This document shows, one piece after another, positions 57,262 through 64,000 of a stretch of 64,000 bases of DNA. The position numbers were made by a program, and so were the translations under genes. How positions within the stretch are numbered: the first letter of the stretch is position 1; every line of letters begins with the position of its first letter. Origin of the DNA: Pacificitalea manganoxidans (GTDB lineage Bacteria; Pseudomonadota; Alphaproteobacteria; Rhodobacterales; Rhodobacteraceae); the NCBI RefSeq assembly GCF_002504165.1, contig NZ_CP021404.1:2852001-2916000 (forward strand), in the 5' to 3' direction. Under the pieces are notes generated by a model. It did not search any database. It worked only from the letters and a program-made list of their open reading frames with translations, and was not told where the DNA came from.

Positions 57262-58710
57262 TTACTCGGGGTCGGCGCTGTAAATCAAGCGTTCTTCACA
57301 GGGCGCGACCCGCAGGATGTTGGTCGAGCCGCGCACGTTGAACGGAACGCCCGCGATCACGACGATCTGGTCTGCCTCGGTCGCGAACCCTCCGGACCGC
57401 GCTGCACGCGCCGCCGAGATTACCGCATCCTTGAACCGGTTCACCGTGCCGGTCACGGCGCAATTGGTGCCCCATGTCAGGCAAAGCTGGCGCGCGGTTT
57501 TCATCTCGGTGGTCAGCGCGATGATCGGCACGCGCGGACGTTCGCGCGCGGCGAGCGACGCGGTGGTGCCCGATTGGGTGAAACAGGCGATGGCCTTGAT
57601 GTCCGTGGTTTCCGCGATCTGACGCGCCGCCGAGACAATGCCATCGGCCACGGTTTCGCGTTTGCCATGACGGCGGCTGGCCTCGATCACATCGCGATAG
57701 GTCGGGTCGCTTTCGACCTCCACCGCGACTTTGTGCATCGTGGTGACGGCTTCGACCGGGTAGCTGCCAGCCGCGGATTCCGCAGACAGCATCACCGCGT
57801 CGGTGCCTTCGTAGATCGCGGCAGCCACGTCCGACACTTCGGCGCGGGTCGGCACCGGGCTTTCGATCATCGATTCGAGCATCTGCGTCGCGACGATCAC
57901 CGGCTTGGCAGCGGCGCGCGCACCCCGGATCAGACGTTTCTGAATTGGCGGCACATTCTGCACCGGCAGTTCCACGCCCAGATCGCCACGGGCGACCATA
58001 ATCCCGTCGGAGGCCGCAAGGATGCTGTCATAGGCGGTCACGGCAGCGGGCTTTTCGATCTTGGACAGGATCGCGGCACGGCCACGGGCCAGTTTGCGGG
58101 CTTCTTCCACATCGGCGGCGCGCTGCACAAAGGACAGCGCCAGCCAATCGACGCCCAGATCGCAAACGAATTCCAGATCGGCGCGATCCTTCTCGGACAG
58201 GGCGGCCAGCGGCAGCACCACATCGGGGACGTTCACGCCCTTGCGGTTGGAGATCTGGCCGCCGACGATGACTTCGCAATCGGCGTGCTCGGGCGAGCAG
58301 TCGATCACCTTCAGGCGGATTTTCCCGTCGTTCACCAGCAGGGTAGACCCCGGTTCAAGCGCGGCAAAGATCTCGGGGTGCGGCAGGCAGACGCGGGTGG
58401 CGTCGCCCTCGGCGGTGTCGAGATCAAAGCGGAATTTCGCGCCTTCGAGCAGCTCTTCGCTGTCGCCCGCAAAAACGCCGCAGCGCAGCTTCGGCCCCTG
58501 AAGATCGGCCAGAATGCAGATTGGGCGGCCCGTCTCCTCCTCGATCCGGCGGATCGTCGCATGCCGCTCGCGGATTTCGTCATGGGAGCCGTGGCTCATG
58601 TTCAGCCGGAAAACGTCGGCCCCGGCCTCGAACAAAGCCCGCACCACCTCGTAATCGGTGGAAGCAGGGCCGAGTGTGGCCACGATCTTGACGTTACGCA
58701 TCCGTCTCAT
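57262..58710 (-). CDS. pyk: pyruvate kinase
   Basis: Phosphoenolpyruvate + ADP to pyruvate + ATP. 482 residues: VKIVATLGPAS (7-17), the active-site segment RLNMSHGSHDE, then IEKPAA, MVARGDLGVELP and the C-terminal effector domain. AAGGA lies close before the ATG at 58710; a second ATG nine bases later is possible. A TTAGCGCTAA operator lies 76 bp upstream, positioned for repression. Confidence 0.97.
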   Translation of the reverse strand: MRRMRNVKIVATLGPASTDYEVVRALFEAGADVFRLNMSHGSHDEIRERHATIRRIEEETGRPICILADLQGPKLRCGVFAGDSEELLEGAKFRFDLDTAEGDATRVCLPHPEIFAALEPGSTLLVNDGKIRLKVIDCSPEHADCEVIVGGQISNRKGVNVPDVVLPLAALSEKDRADLEFVCDLGVDWLALSFVQRAADVEEARKLARGRAAILSKIEKPAAVTAYDSILAASDGIMVARGDLGVELPVQNVPPIQKRLIRGARAAAKPVIVATQMLESMIESPVPTRAEVSDVAAAIYEGTDAVMLSAESAAGSYPVEAVTTMHKVAVEVESDPTYRDVIEASRRHGKRETVADGIVSAARQIAETTDIKAIACFTQSGTTASLAARERPRVPIIALTTEMKTARQLCLTWGTNCAVTGTVNRFKDAVISAARAARSGGFATEADQIVVIAGVPFNVRGSTNILRVAPCEERLIYSADPE

Positions 58711-58785
58711 CGGCGGTCCTTCTTTCGGTTTGATGGGGCCGGGCGGGCAGTGTCCGCGCCGGCGGTCTCCTCGTTTACGGGATCG

Positions 58786-58795
58786 TTAGCGCTAA
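58786..58795. promoter_or_regulatory. palindromic operator TTAGCGCTAA upstream of pyk
   Basis: Perfect 10-bp LacI-type palindrome; the same word as upstream of mdh. CceR of R. sphaeroides represses glycolytic and activates gluconeogenic and TCA genes, which would suit sites near both genes. Confidence 0.65.
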
Positions 58796-58983
58796 AGGCC
58801 ACGGATTTCCAGCCCGATGCGGTGCTAGCGCCTGTTCTTTGAGCAACCCGTGGCGCGGCTGCGGCGTGCCCATGCGCCCTGCCCTATCCGCAACATGTAA
58901 CGATCCGGTTGCCGAATGGCGGCCCAATGGACATTCCCCCACGGATGCGCGATTCCATCATGCAGCACATAGGGAGACGACCG

Positions 58984-59301
58984 ATGCCCGATCTAGACGC
59001 TCAAACCCGCCTCGAACTGGAAGCCGCTGCCTTTCGCCGGTTGCAGAAACATCTGATGGAAGACCGCACCGACGTGCAGAACATCGACCTGATGAACATG
59101 GCCGGGTTCTGTCGCAATTGTCTGAGCCGCTGGTATCAGGAAGCTGCGAATGCGCGCGGCATCGACATGGACAAGGCCAAAGGGCGCGAGGCGTTCTACG
59201 GCATGCCCTACGCGCAATGGGTGGCCGAGCATCAAACCGATGCGAGCCCGACGCAGCAGGCCGCGTTTAATGACAGCCACAAAGACGACAGCGAGACCTG
59301 A
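58984..59301 (+). CDS. DUF1244 domain-containing protein
   Basis: 105-residue protein with the DUF1244 hallmark GFCRNCLSRWYQEAA (Cys43, Cys46). Function unknown; the paired cysteines may bind metal. Start MPDLDAQTRLE at 58984, preceded by AGGGAGA. Divergent from pyk across a region with the TTAGCGCTAA operator. Confidence 0.88.
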   Translation: MPDLDAQTRLELEAAAFRRLQKHLMEDRTDVQNIDLMNMAGFCRNCLSRWYQEAANARGIDMDKAKGREAFYGMPYAQWVAEHQTDASPTQQAAFNDSHKDDSET

Positions 59302-59310
59302 CGCCGAAGC

Positions 59311-59895
59311 CTAGCCGACATCCGTGCGCCCGCGGCGGTCCCGGCGCAGGTTGGCGTAAAGCACATGGTTGCGCCAGCGCCCGTCGATTTGCAGGTAGGA
59401 CTGCGCGACCCCTTCGTATTTGAAACCGCTGCCTTCCAGCACCCCGCGGGATGCGGTGTTTTCCGGCAGGCAGGCGGCTTCGATCCGGCTTAGATCCAGC
59501 GCGTCGAAGGCGTGATGGGTCAGGCCGCGGATCGCTTCGGTCATGTAGCCCCGCCGGGCAAAGGGCGCGCCGATCCAGTAGCCCAGCGTGCCGGTCATTG
59601 CCGGGCCGCGCCGGATATTGTCCAGGGTGATCGCGCCCACCAGCACTTCGTCCTCGGCCCGGATCAAGAACAGCGGCAACGCTGTGCCTTGGCTTAACGC
59701 GCGCTGGGACCAGTAGACCCGGTTGGTGAATGCCCGCCGGGTCAGATGATCGTCAGCCCAAGCAGGCTCCCACGGCTGGAGAAAGGCGACGGAATCGCGG
59801 CGGAGCGATGTCCACGCACGAAAATCGCCATGGGTGGGTGGACGCAGCACCATGCGCTCCGTCACGATCCGCATCTTCCGCCGGCCAAGCCGCAT
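59311..59895 (-). CDS. GNAT-family N-acetyltransferase (RimJ-like)
   Basis: 194-residue acetyltransferase. The N-terminus TERMVLRPPTHGDFRAWTSLR and GTLGYWIGAPFARRGYMTEAI (acetyl-CoA loop Q/R-x-x-G-x-A-like) match the RimJ/RimL subgroup. Target unknown; RimJ-type enzymes acetylate ribosomal protein N-termini. Its ATG overlaps the stop of the upstream M16 gene (TGATG). Confidence 0.88.
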   Translation of the reverse strand: MRLGRRKMRIVTERMVLRPPTHGDFRAWTSLRRDSVAFLQPWEPAWADDHLTRRAFTNRVYWSQRALSQGTALPLFLIRAEDEVLVGAITLDNIRRGPAMTGTLGYWIGAPFARRGYMTEAIRGLTHHAFDALDLSRIEAACLPENTASRGVLEGSGFKYEGVAQSYLQIDGRWRNHVLYANLRRDRRGRTDVG

Positions 59896-61157
59896 CAGGC
59901 AGCAAGCCTGTCCTGCATCCGCGCAAGATCGGGCGCATCCCCCGCGGGACCGTATAGCGCCATCGCAGGCCGCCCCTGCGCCACCAGCCCTTCGGCAAAG
60001 CGCATGACGTCCTGACGGGTGACCGCATCGATCTGCGCCAGCGATTGGGTCAGATCCGGCACCCGGCCAAAGACCGAGATGTAGCGTGCCATGCGTTCAG
60101 CCCGCGCCGAGGGGCTTTCCAGCCCCATCAGCAGACCGGCTTTCATTTGGGCACGGGCGCGGGCGAGTTCCTCCTCCCCCAGATCCGTAGTGACACGGCG
60201 CAATTCGTCTAGTGTCAGATCAACCAGCCCGCCGATATCGGCAGCAGAGGTGCCCGCGTAGATCGTCATCATGCCGGTATCGGTATAGGAGCCCGCCTGC
60301 GCAAAGATCGTGTAGCACAGGCCACGTTTTTCGCGCGCTTCCTGAAACAGGCGCGACGACATGCCCCCGCCCATCAACCCCGCGTAGATCTGCGCGGTGC
60401 GGAAGCCCGGATCGCTGTAGCCCGGCCCTTCGAAGGCCAGCGTGAAATGCACCTGCTCCAACTGCTTGACCTCGCGCCGTTCCCCACCGGAGAATCGTGC
60501 AGCTTCGGTCGCAAGTCCGGGATGCGCGGGCAGATGCCCGAACAGATCCTCGGCCAGCCGCAGAATCGCGTCATGATCTACAGCCCCGGCGGCAGACAGC
60601 ACCATCTTACCCGGTGCATACCGCTCGGCTACGAAGCCCGAAAGATCGGCGCGCGAAAACGATTTGATCCGCTCGGCAGGGCCAAGGATCGTGCGACCGA
60701 AGGCCTGATCGGGATAGGCGACCTCCTGCAACCAATCGAAGATGATGTCGTCGGGGGTGTCGTTGGACTGGCCGATTTCGGACAGGATCACACCGCGCTC
60801 CACCTCGATCTCGCGCGCGTCGAATACCGGGTTCAGCACGATATCGGCGATCACATCCAGCGCCAGCGGCACATCGGCCTCCAGCACGCGGGCGTAATAG
60901 GCCGTCTGCTCGCGCGAGGTGTAGGCGTTGATGTAACCGCCTACATTTTCGATCTCCTCGGCGATCTGCAGCGGGCTGCGCCGGGCCGTGCCCTTGAACG
61001 CCATATGCTCCAGAAAATGGGCGATGCCATTCTGCTCGGCCCGCTCGTGGCGGCCGCCGGCCGACACCCAGACCCCGATCGTGGCGGAGCCCATGGACGG
61101 CATGTGTTCGGTCACCACGGTCAAGCCGTTGGCGAGTGTGTCCTGTCGAATGGTCAC
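59895..61157 (-). CDS. M16 family zinc peptidase (mitochondrial-processing-peptidase-like)
   Basis: 420-residue M16 protease with an intact zinc motif HFLEH (47-51), then MAFKGTARRSP, and the downstream conserved glutamate in the VERGVILSEI segment (about 119-128). No signal peptide is evident, in contrast to the 8-11 kb pair. This is the type related to mitochondrial processing peptidase beta and common in alphaproteobacteria. Located between thrC and the GNAT gene in a short-gap operon. Confidence 0.92.
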   Translation of the reverse strand: MTIRQDTLANGLTVVTEHMPSMGSATIGVWVSAGGRHERAEQNGIAHFLEHMAFKGTARRSPLQIAEEIENVGGYINAYTSREQTAYYARVLEADVPLALDVIADIVLNPVFDAREIEVERGVILSEIGQSNDTPDDIIFDWLQEVAYPDQAFGRTILGPAERIKSFSRADLSGFVAERYAPGKMVLSAAGAVDHDAILRLAEDLFGHLPAHPGLATEAARFSGGERREVKQLEQVHFTLAFEGPGYSDPGFRTAQIYAGLMGGGMSSRLFQEAREKRGLCYTIFAQAGSYTDTGMMTIYAGTSAADIGGLVDLTLDELRRVTTDLGEEELARARAQMKAGLLMGLESPSARAERMARYISVFGRVPDLTQSLAQIDAVTRQDVMRFAEGLVAQGRPAMALYGPAGDAPDLARMQDRLAA

Positions 61158-62543
61158 TTAGGCGCGCCGCTCCCTGATCAGATCCTCAATGGCGCCCAGA
61201 TCGTTGGCGATCCGCGTCACCCGTTCGTCCCGCTCATAAAGATCCGCCATCCGATTTGGAAGGGGCGGGCGGATGCCGGTCGCGGCCTCGACCGCGTCGG
61301 GGAATTTGGCCGGATGGGCGGTAGCCAGCGTCACCATCGGCGTGGCGCCAAGGTGCTGTTCGGCCACGTGCACGCCGACGGCGCTGTGCGGGCACAGGAT
61401 CTCCCCCGTTTCCGCGCGCAGCCGCGCGATGGTGGCAGAGGTTTCCTCCTCCGACACGCGCCCCGAAGCGAAGGTCTCGCGCAGGCTCTCCAGCGCGCCT
61501 TGCGAAATGGTGAAGCCGCCTTCGGATTTCAGCTCGTCCATCAATGCCGCAACCGCCGCGCCATCACCGTCATGGGCGTAGAACAACGCCCGCTCGAAGT
61601 TGGAACTGACCTGAATGTCCATCGACGGGCTGATCGACGGGCTGACACCATCGGTTTTATACGCCCCGGTGGTGATCGCGCGATGCAGAATGTCGTTCTG
61701 GTTGGTGGCGATCACCAGCTGCTCGATCGGCAGTCCCATGCGCCGCGCGATATAGCCCGCAAAGATGTCGCCGAAATTACCGGTGGGCACGGTGAAGCTG
61801 ATCTTGCGCGCGGGCGCACCCAGCGCCACCGCGGCGGTAAAGTAGTATACCACCTGTGCCAGCACGCGCGCCCAGTTGATGGAATTGACCCCGGCCAGCC
61901 CCACGCTATCGCGGAAGTCGAAATCGTTGAACATGTCCTTCACCGCCGCCTGACAGTCATCGAAATGACCGTCGAGTGCCAGCGCATGAACATTGGACTC
62001 GGAAGGCGTGGTCATCTGCCGACGCTGCACCTCGGACACCCGGCCATGCGGGTACAGGATGAACACATCGACGGCATCGAGCCCGCGAAACGCCTCGATC
62101 GCGGCAGAGCCGGTATCGCCGGAGGTCGCGCCGACAATCGTCACCCGGTCGCCGCGCCGCTTCAGCGCCGCCTCGAACAGCTGACCGATCAACTGCATGG
62201 CGAAATCCTTGAACGCCAGCGTCGGCCCGTGGAACAGCTCCAGCAGGAAATGGTTCGGGGCCAATTGCTTCAGCGGTGCGCGGGCGACATGGCCGAACTC
62301 GGCATAGGCGCGGGCGATGATGCCGCGGAATTCTTCCTCGGCGAAGCTTTCGCCGACATAAGGCCACATCACGCGGAACGCGACCTCCTCATAGGGCAGG
62401 CCGGCAAGCGCTGCGATCTCATCCTCGGTCATGGTCGGGATGGTTTCGGGCAGGTAGAGCCCGCCGTCACGGGCAAGCCCGGTCAGCATCGCCTCTTCGA
62501 AGGACAGCACCGGGGCTTTGCCGCGGGTCGAGATATAGCGCAT
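61158..62543 (-). CDS. thrC: threonine synthase
   Basis: Converts O-phosphohomoserine to threonine. 461 residues with MRYISTRGKAPVLSFEEA and the cofactor lysine in GPTLAFKDF (Lys112); FTVPTGNFGDIFAGY is a PLP-phosphate loop. The M16 gene starts directly after its stop. An alternate GTG start at 62558 would overlap the surf1 stop. Confidence 0.96.
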   Translation of the reverse strand: MRYISTRGKAPVLSFEEAMLTGLARDGGLYLPETIPTMTEDEIAALAGLPYEEVAFRVMWPYVGESFAEEEFRGIIARAYAEFGHVARAPLKQLAPNHFLLELFHGPTLAFKDFAMQLIGQLFEAALKRRGDRVTIVGATSGDTGSAAIEAFRGLDAVDVFILYPHGRVSEVQRRQMTTPSESNVHALALDGHFDDCQAAVKDMFNDFDFRDSVGLAGVNSINWARVLAQVVYYFTAAVALGAPARKISFTVPTGNFGDIFAGYIARRMGLPIEQLVIATNQNDILHRAITTGAYKTDGVSPSISPSMDIQVSSNFERALFYAHDGDGAAVAALMDELKSEGGFTISQGALESLRETFASGRVSEEETSATIARLRAETGEILCPHSAVGVHVAEQHLGATPMVTLATAHPAKFPDAVEAATGIRPPLPNRMADLYERDERVTRIANDLGAIEDLIRERRA

Positions 62544-62554
62544 GGGTCGGTCTT

Positions 62555-63319
62555 TCACTCAGCGTCGGAAGGCGCGGGCGCGGCGGCACCGGGATCGGTG
62601 TCGGTACGGCGCCCTGCGGGGATCTGCTTGCGCCGCCTGATACTCCACAGGAAGTAGACTGTCATCCCCGCCCAGACCAGCGCCAGCCCGAACCACTGCA
62701 CCGCATAGCCCAAATGATCGTTCGGAATACCTTGCGTGCTGACGGGCAGCGGCGTGACCGTCGCGCTGGCGGGCTCCGCGTGGCGCAGGACCAGCAATGT
62801 GGGCTCAGTGCCATAAACCTCGGACAGGGTGGGCACGTCGCGGGCGAACCACAGGCCGCTCTCGTCACGTTCGGGCGTGTATTTGTTCAACTCGTCCGGC
62901 CAATGAAGATTGCCGGTGAACGTGCCGGTGATCTCCCCTTCGTCGGGAAGAGGATCGCCAAAGGGCCGCACCCCGCGGTCGATCAGAATGCGCCGCCCGT
63001 CATCGGTGGTCAGCACACCCAGCACACGGTGCACCGCACCGACTTCCTTGACGGAAGCTAGGATCAGGATCGGCTCCGCCCCGATGGTGCCCGTCACCTT
63101 CACCGGCAGGTAGCGGTCACGTTCAGGGTCGAATGTTTCGGGCAAGGGGCGGGGATCGGCGGTGATGCGGGTTTCGATCTCCGTCAGGATCGCCTCTTTC
63201 CATGCAAGCCGCTGCAACTGCCATGTTCCGAGCCATCCGAGCACCACGACCCCGAACACCCCGACGACCAGCGCGATCACGGTGGATAGCAGCGGGGAAC
63301 GGGGCTTGGTGCGGGTCAT
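62555..63319 (-). CDS. SURF1 family cytochrome oxidase assembly protein
   Basis: 254-residue protein with two transmembrane helices (about 12-32 and 205-228) flanking a periplasmic domain. The N-terminal GTWQLQRLAWKEAIL and the VDRG-like segment ILIDRGVRPFGDP match SURF1. It helps heme a insertion into the aa3-type oxidase, and lies downstream of coxC as expected. Confidence 0.93.
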   Translation of the reverse strand: MTRTKPRSPLLSTVIALVVGVFGVVVLGWLGTWQLQRLAWKEAILTEIETRITADPRPLPETFDPERDRYLPVKVTGTIGAEPILILASVKEVGAVHRVLGVLTTDDGRRILIDRGVRPFGDPLPDEGEITGTFTGNLHWPDELNKYTPERDESGLWFARDVPTLSEVYGTEPTLLVLRHAEPASATVTPLPVSTQGIPNDHLGYAVQWFGLALVWAGMTVYFLWSIRRRKQIPAGRRTDTDPGAAAPAPSDAE

Positions 63320-63402
63320 TGGGTTCTCCTTGACGGCGGAAAGATGGGAGGCGGCGGACGGACAAGCCGCCTCGCTTAGGTGATGAAGGTCACCGGAAAC
63401 GC

Positions 63403-63432
63403 CGAAGGCGCGGGATCGCCCCCGCGCCTTCG
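63403..63432 (-). terminator. hairpin between coxC and surf1
   Basis: CGAAGGCGCGGG (63403-63414) pairs with CCCGCGCCTTCG (63421-63432): a 12-bp perfect stem. The T-run is short, so it may be a partial terminator. Confidence 0.6.
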
Positions 63433-63452
63433 TTTGTCATGCGAGGGTTGGC

Positions 63453-64000
63453 TCAGCCGCCCCAGATGTAGATCGCACCGAACAGGAACAGCCACACCAC
63501 GTCGACAAAGTGCCAATACCAAGCCGCCGCTTCGAAGCCGATATGCTTCTCGGGCGTAAAGTCGCCCCGCAGCGCCCGCAGCCAGCACACGAACAAGAAG
63601 ATCGTGCCGATGACCACATGCGCCCCGTGGAAGCCCGTCGCCATAAAGAAGTTGGCGCCGTAGATATTGCCCGAGAAGCCAAATGCGGCGTGGGTGTATT
63701 CGTAGGCCTGGAAGAAGGTGAAGATCGCGCCCAGCACAACGGCGAGGATCAGACCGTTCTTCAGATCCTTGCGGTTGTTTTCGTGGACCAGCGCGTGGTG
63801 CGCCCAGGTCACGGCACAGCCGGAACACAGCAGGATCAGCGTGTTGATCAACGGCAAGTGCCACGGATCGAAGGTTTCGATCGACGGCGGCGGCCACATG
63901 CCTTCGGAGAAAGTCTCCATCGGGTAAAGCGCGTGCTTGAAGAAGCTCCAGAACCACGCGGCAAAGAACATGACTTCGGACATGATGAACATGATGAAGC
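63453..64000 (-). CDS. coxC: cytochrome c oxidase subunit III (partial)
   Basis: Truncated by the window end: the C-terminal 182 or so residues are visible. Motifs of COX3: [18 protein letters not shown], then [19 protein letters not shown] and [21 protein letters not shown] at the C-terminus. The final helices and the conserved Glu are intact. Followed by surf1 on the same strand. The ATG at 63992 is internal to the family's usual length, so the true start is outside. Confidence 0.95.
   Translation of the reverse strand, partial: FIMFIMSEVMFFAAWFWSFFKHALYPMETFSEGMWPPPSIETFDPWHLPLINTLILLCSGCAVTWAHHALVHENNRKDLKNGLILAVVLGAIFTFFQAYEYTHAAFGFSGNIYGANFFMATGFHGAHVVIGTIFLFVCWLRALRGDFTPEKHIGFEAAAWYWHFVDVVWLFLFGAIYIWGG

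Noticed and set aside
60447-62657. Very long plus-strand open frame opposite thrC and the M16 gene
   Set aside because: Antisense shadow; no domain is visible and the opposite strand encodes intact enzymes.

Overview
The window is a GC-rich, gene-dense piece of an alphaproteobacterial chromosome, almost certainly from the Rhodobacteraceae (Roseobacter/Rhodobacter group). This rests on the gene order sdhC-sdhD-sdhA / mch / DUF1737 / mcl2 / mdh / sucCD / sucAB / lpd, on ethylmalonyl-CoA-pathway-type enzymes (mesaconyl-CoA hydratase, malyl-CoA thioesterase), and on family-typical neighbours such as a FYDLN-acid protein beside tRNA-Ala and a hisC-tyrC pair. No rRNA, CRISPR array, prophage or insertion sequence was seen. 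One tRNA (Ala, GGC) is present.

Layout. 0-16 kb: a 1-Cys peroxiredoxin, an orphan type I secretion ABC/HlyD pair, an SDR enzyme, mutL, a two-subunit M16 peptidase (one subunit lacking the zinc motif), an M50 membrane protease, an alpha/beta hydrolase, a PLP-dependent dehydratase, deoD and an aldo/keto reductase. 16-37 kb: a TCA-cycle supercluster. sdhB lies apart from sdhC-D-A-lipoprotein because two opposite-strand genes (a GT4 glycosyltransferase and a sulfotransferase-like gene) sit between them; then mch, a DUF1737 gene, mcl2, mdh, another glycosyltransferase, sucC, a small membrane protein, sucD, sucA, a two-lipoyl-domain sucB, two small genes and lpd. 37-47 kb: a membrane-anchored TerB-like protein, a FadR-type GntR regulator, a YgjP-like metallopeptidase, FYDLN protein, tRNA-Ala, a divergent small-gene/GntR pair, a MotA/ExbB-like plus MotB/OmpA-like pair, chaC and DUF2125. 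47-64 kb: extensin-like protein, tyrC, hisC, rpsD, ytoQ, pheT, pheS, rplT, rpmI, pyk, DUF1244, a GNAT acetyltransferase, a single-chain M16 peptidase, thrC, surf1 and the 3' part of coxC.

Regulation is unusually legible. A perfect palindrome TGTGATCACA occurs upstream of sdhC (one perfect and one near-perfect copy, 20 bp apart), sucC (two copies, 21 bp apart) and sdhB (one copy). This suits a GntR-type TCA-cycle activator such as AkgR. A second palindrome, TTAGCGCTAA, lies upstream of mdh and of pyk and suits a LacI-type carbon regulator such as CceR. Both assignments are inferences.

The least explained items are: a structured dispersed intergenic repeat (about 160 bp, at 15971 and 55964, with a related short hairpin at 8024); the insertion of surface-glycan-type genes into the sdh and mdh-suc loci; the orphan ion-motor-like pair at 42.2-45.2 kb; and a divergent GntR/small-gene unit flanked by GTATAC palindromes.
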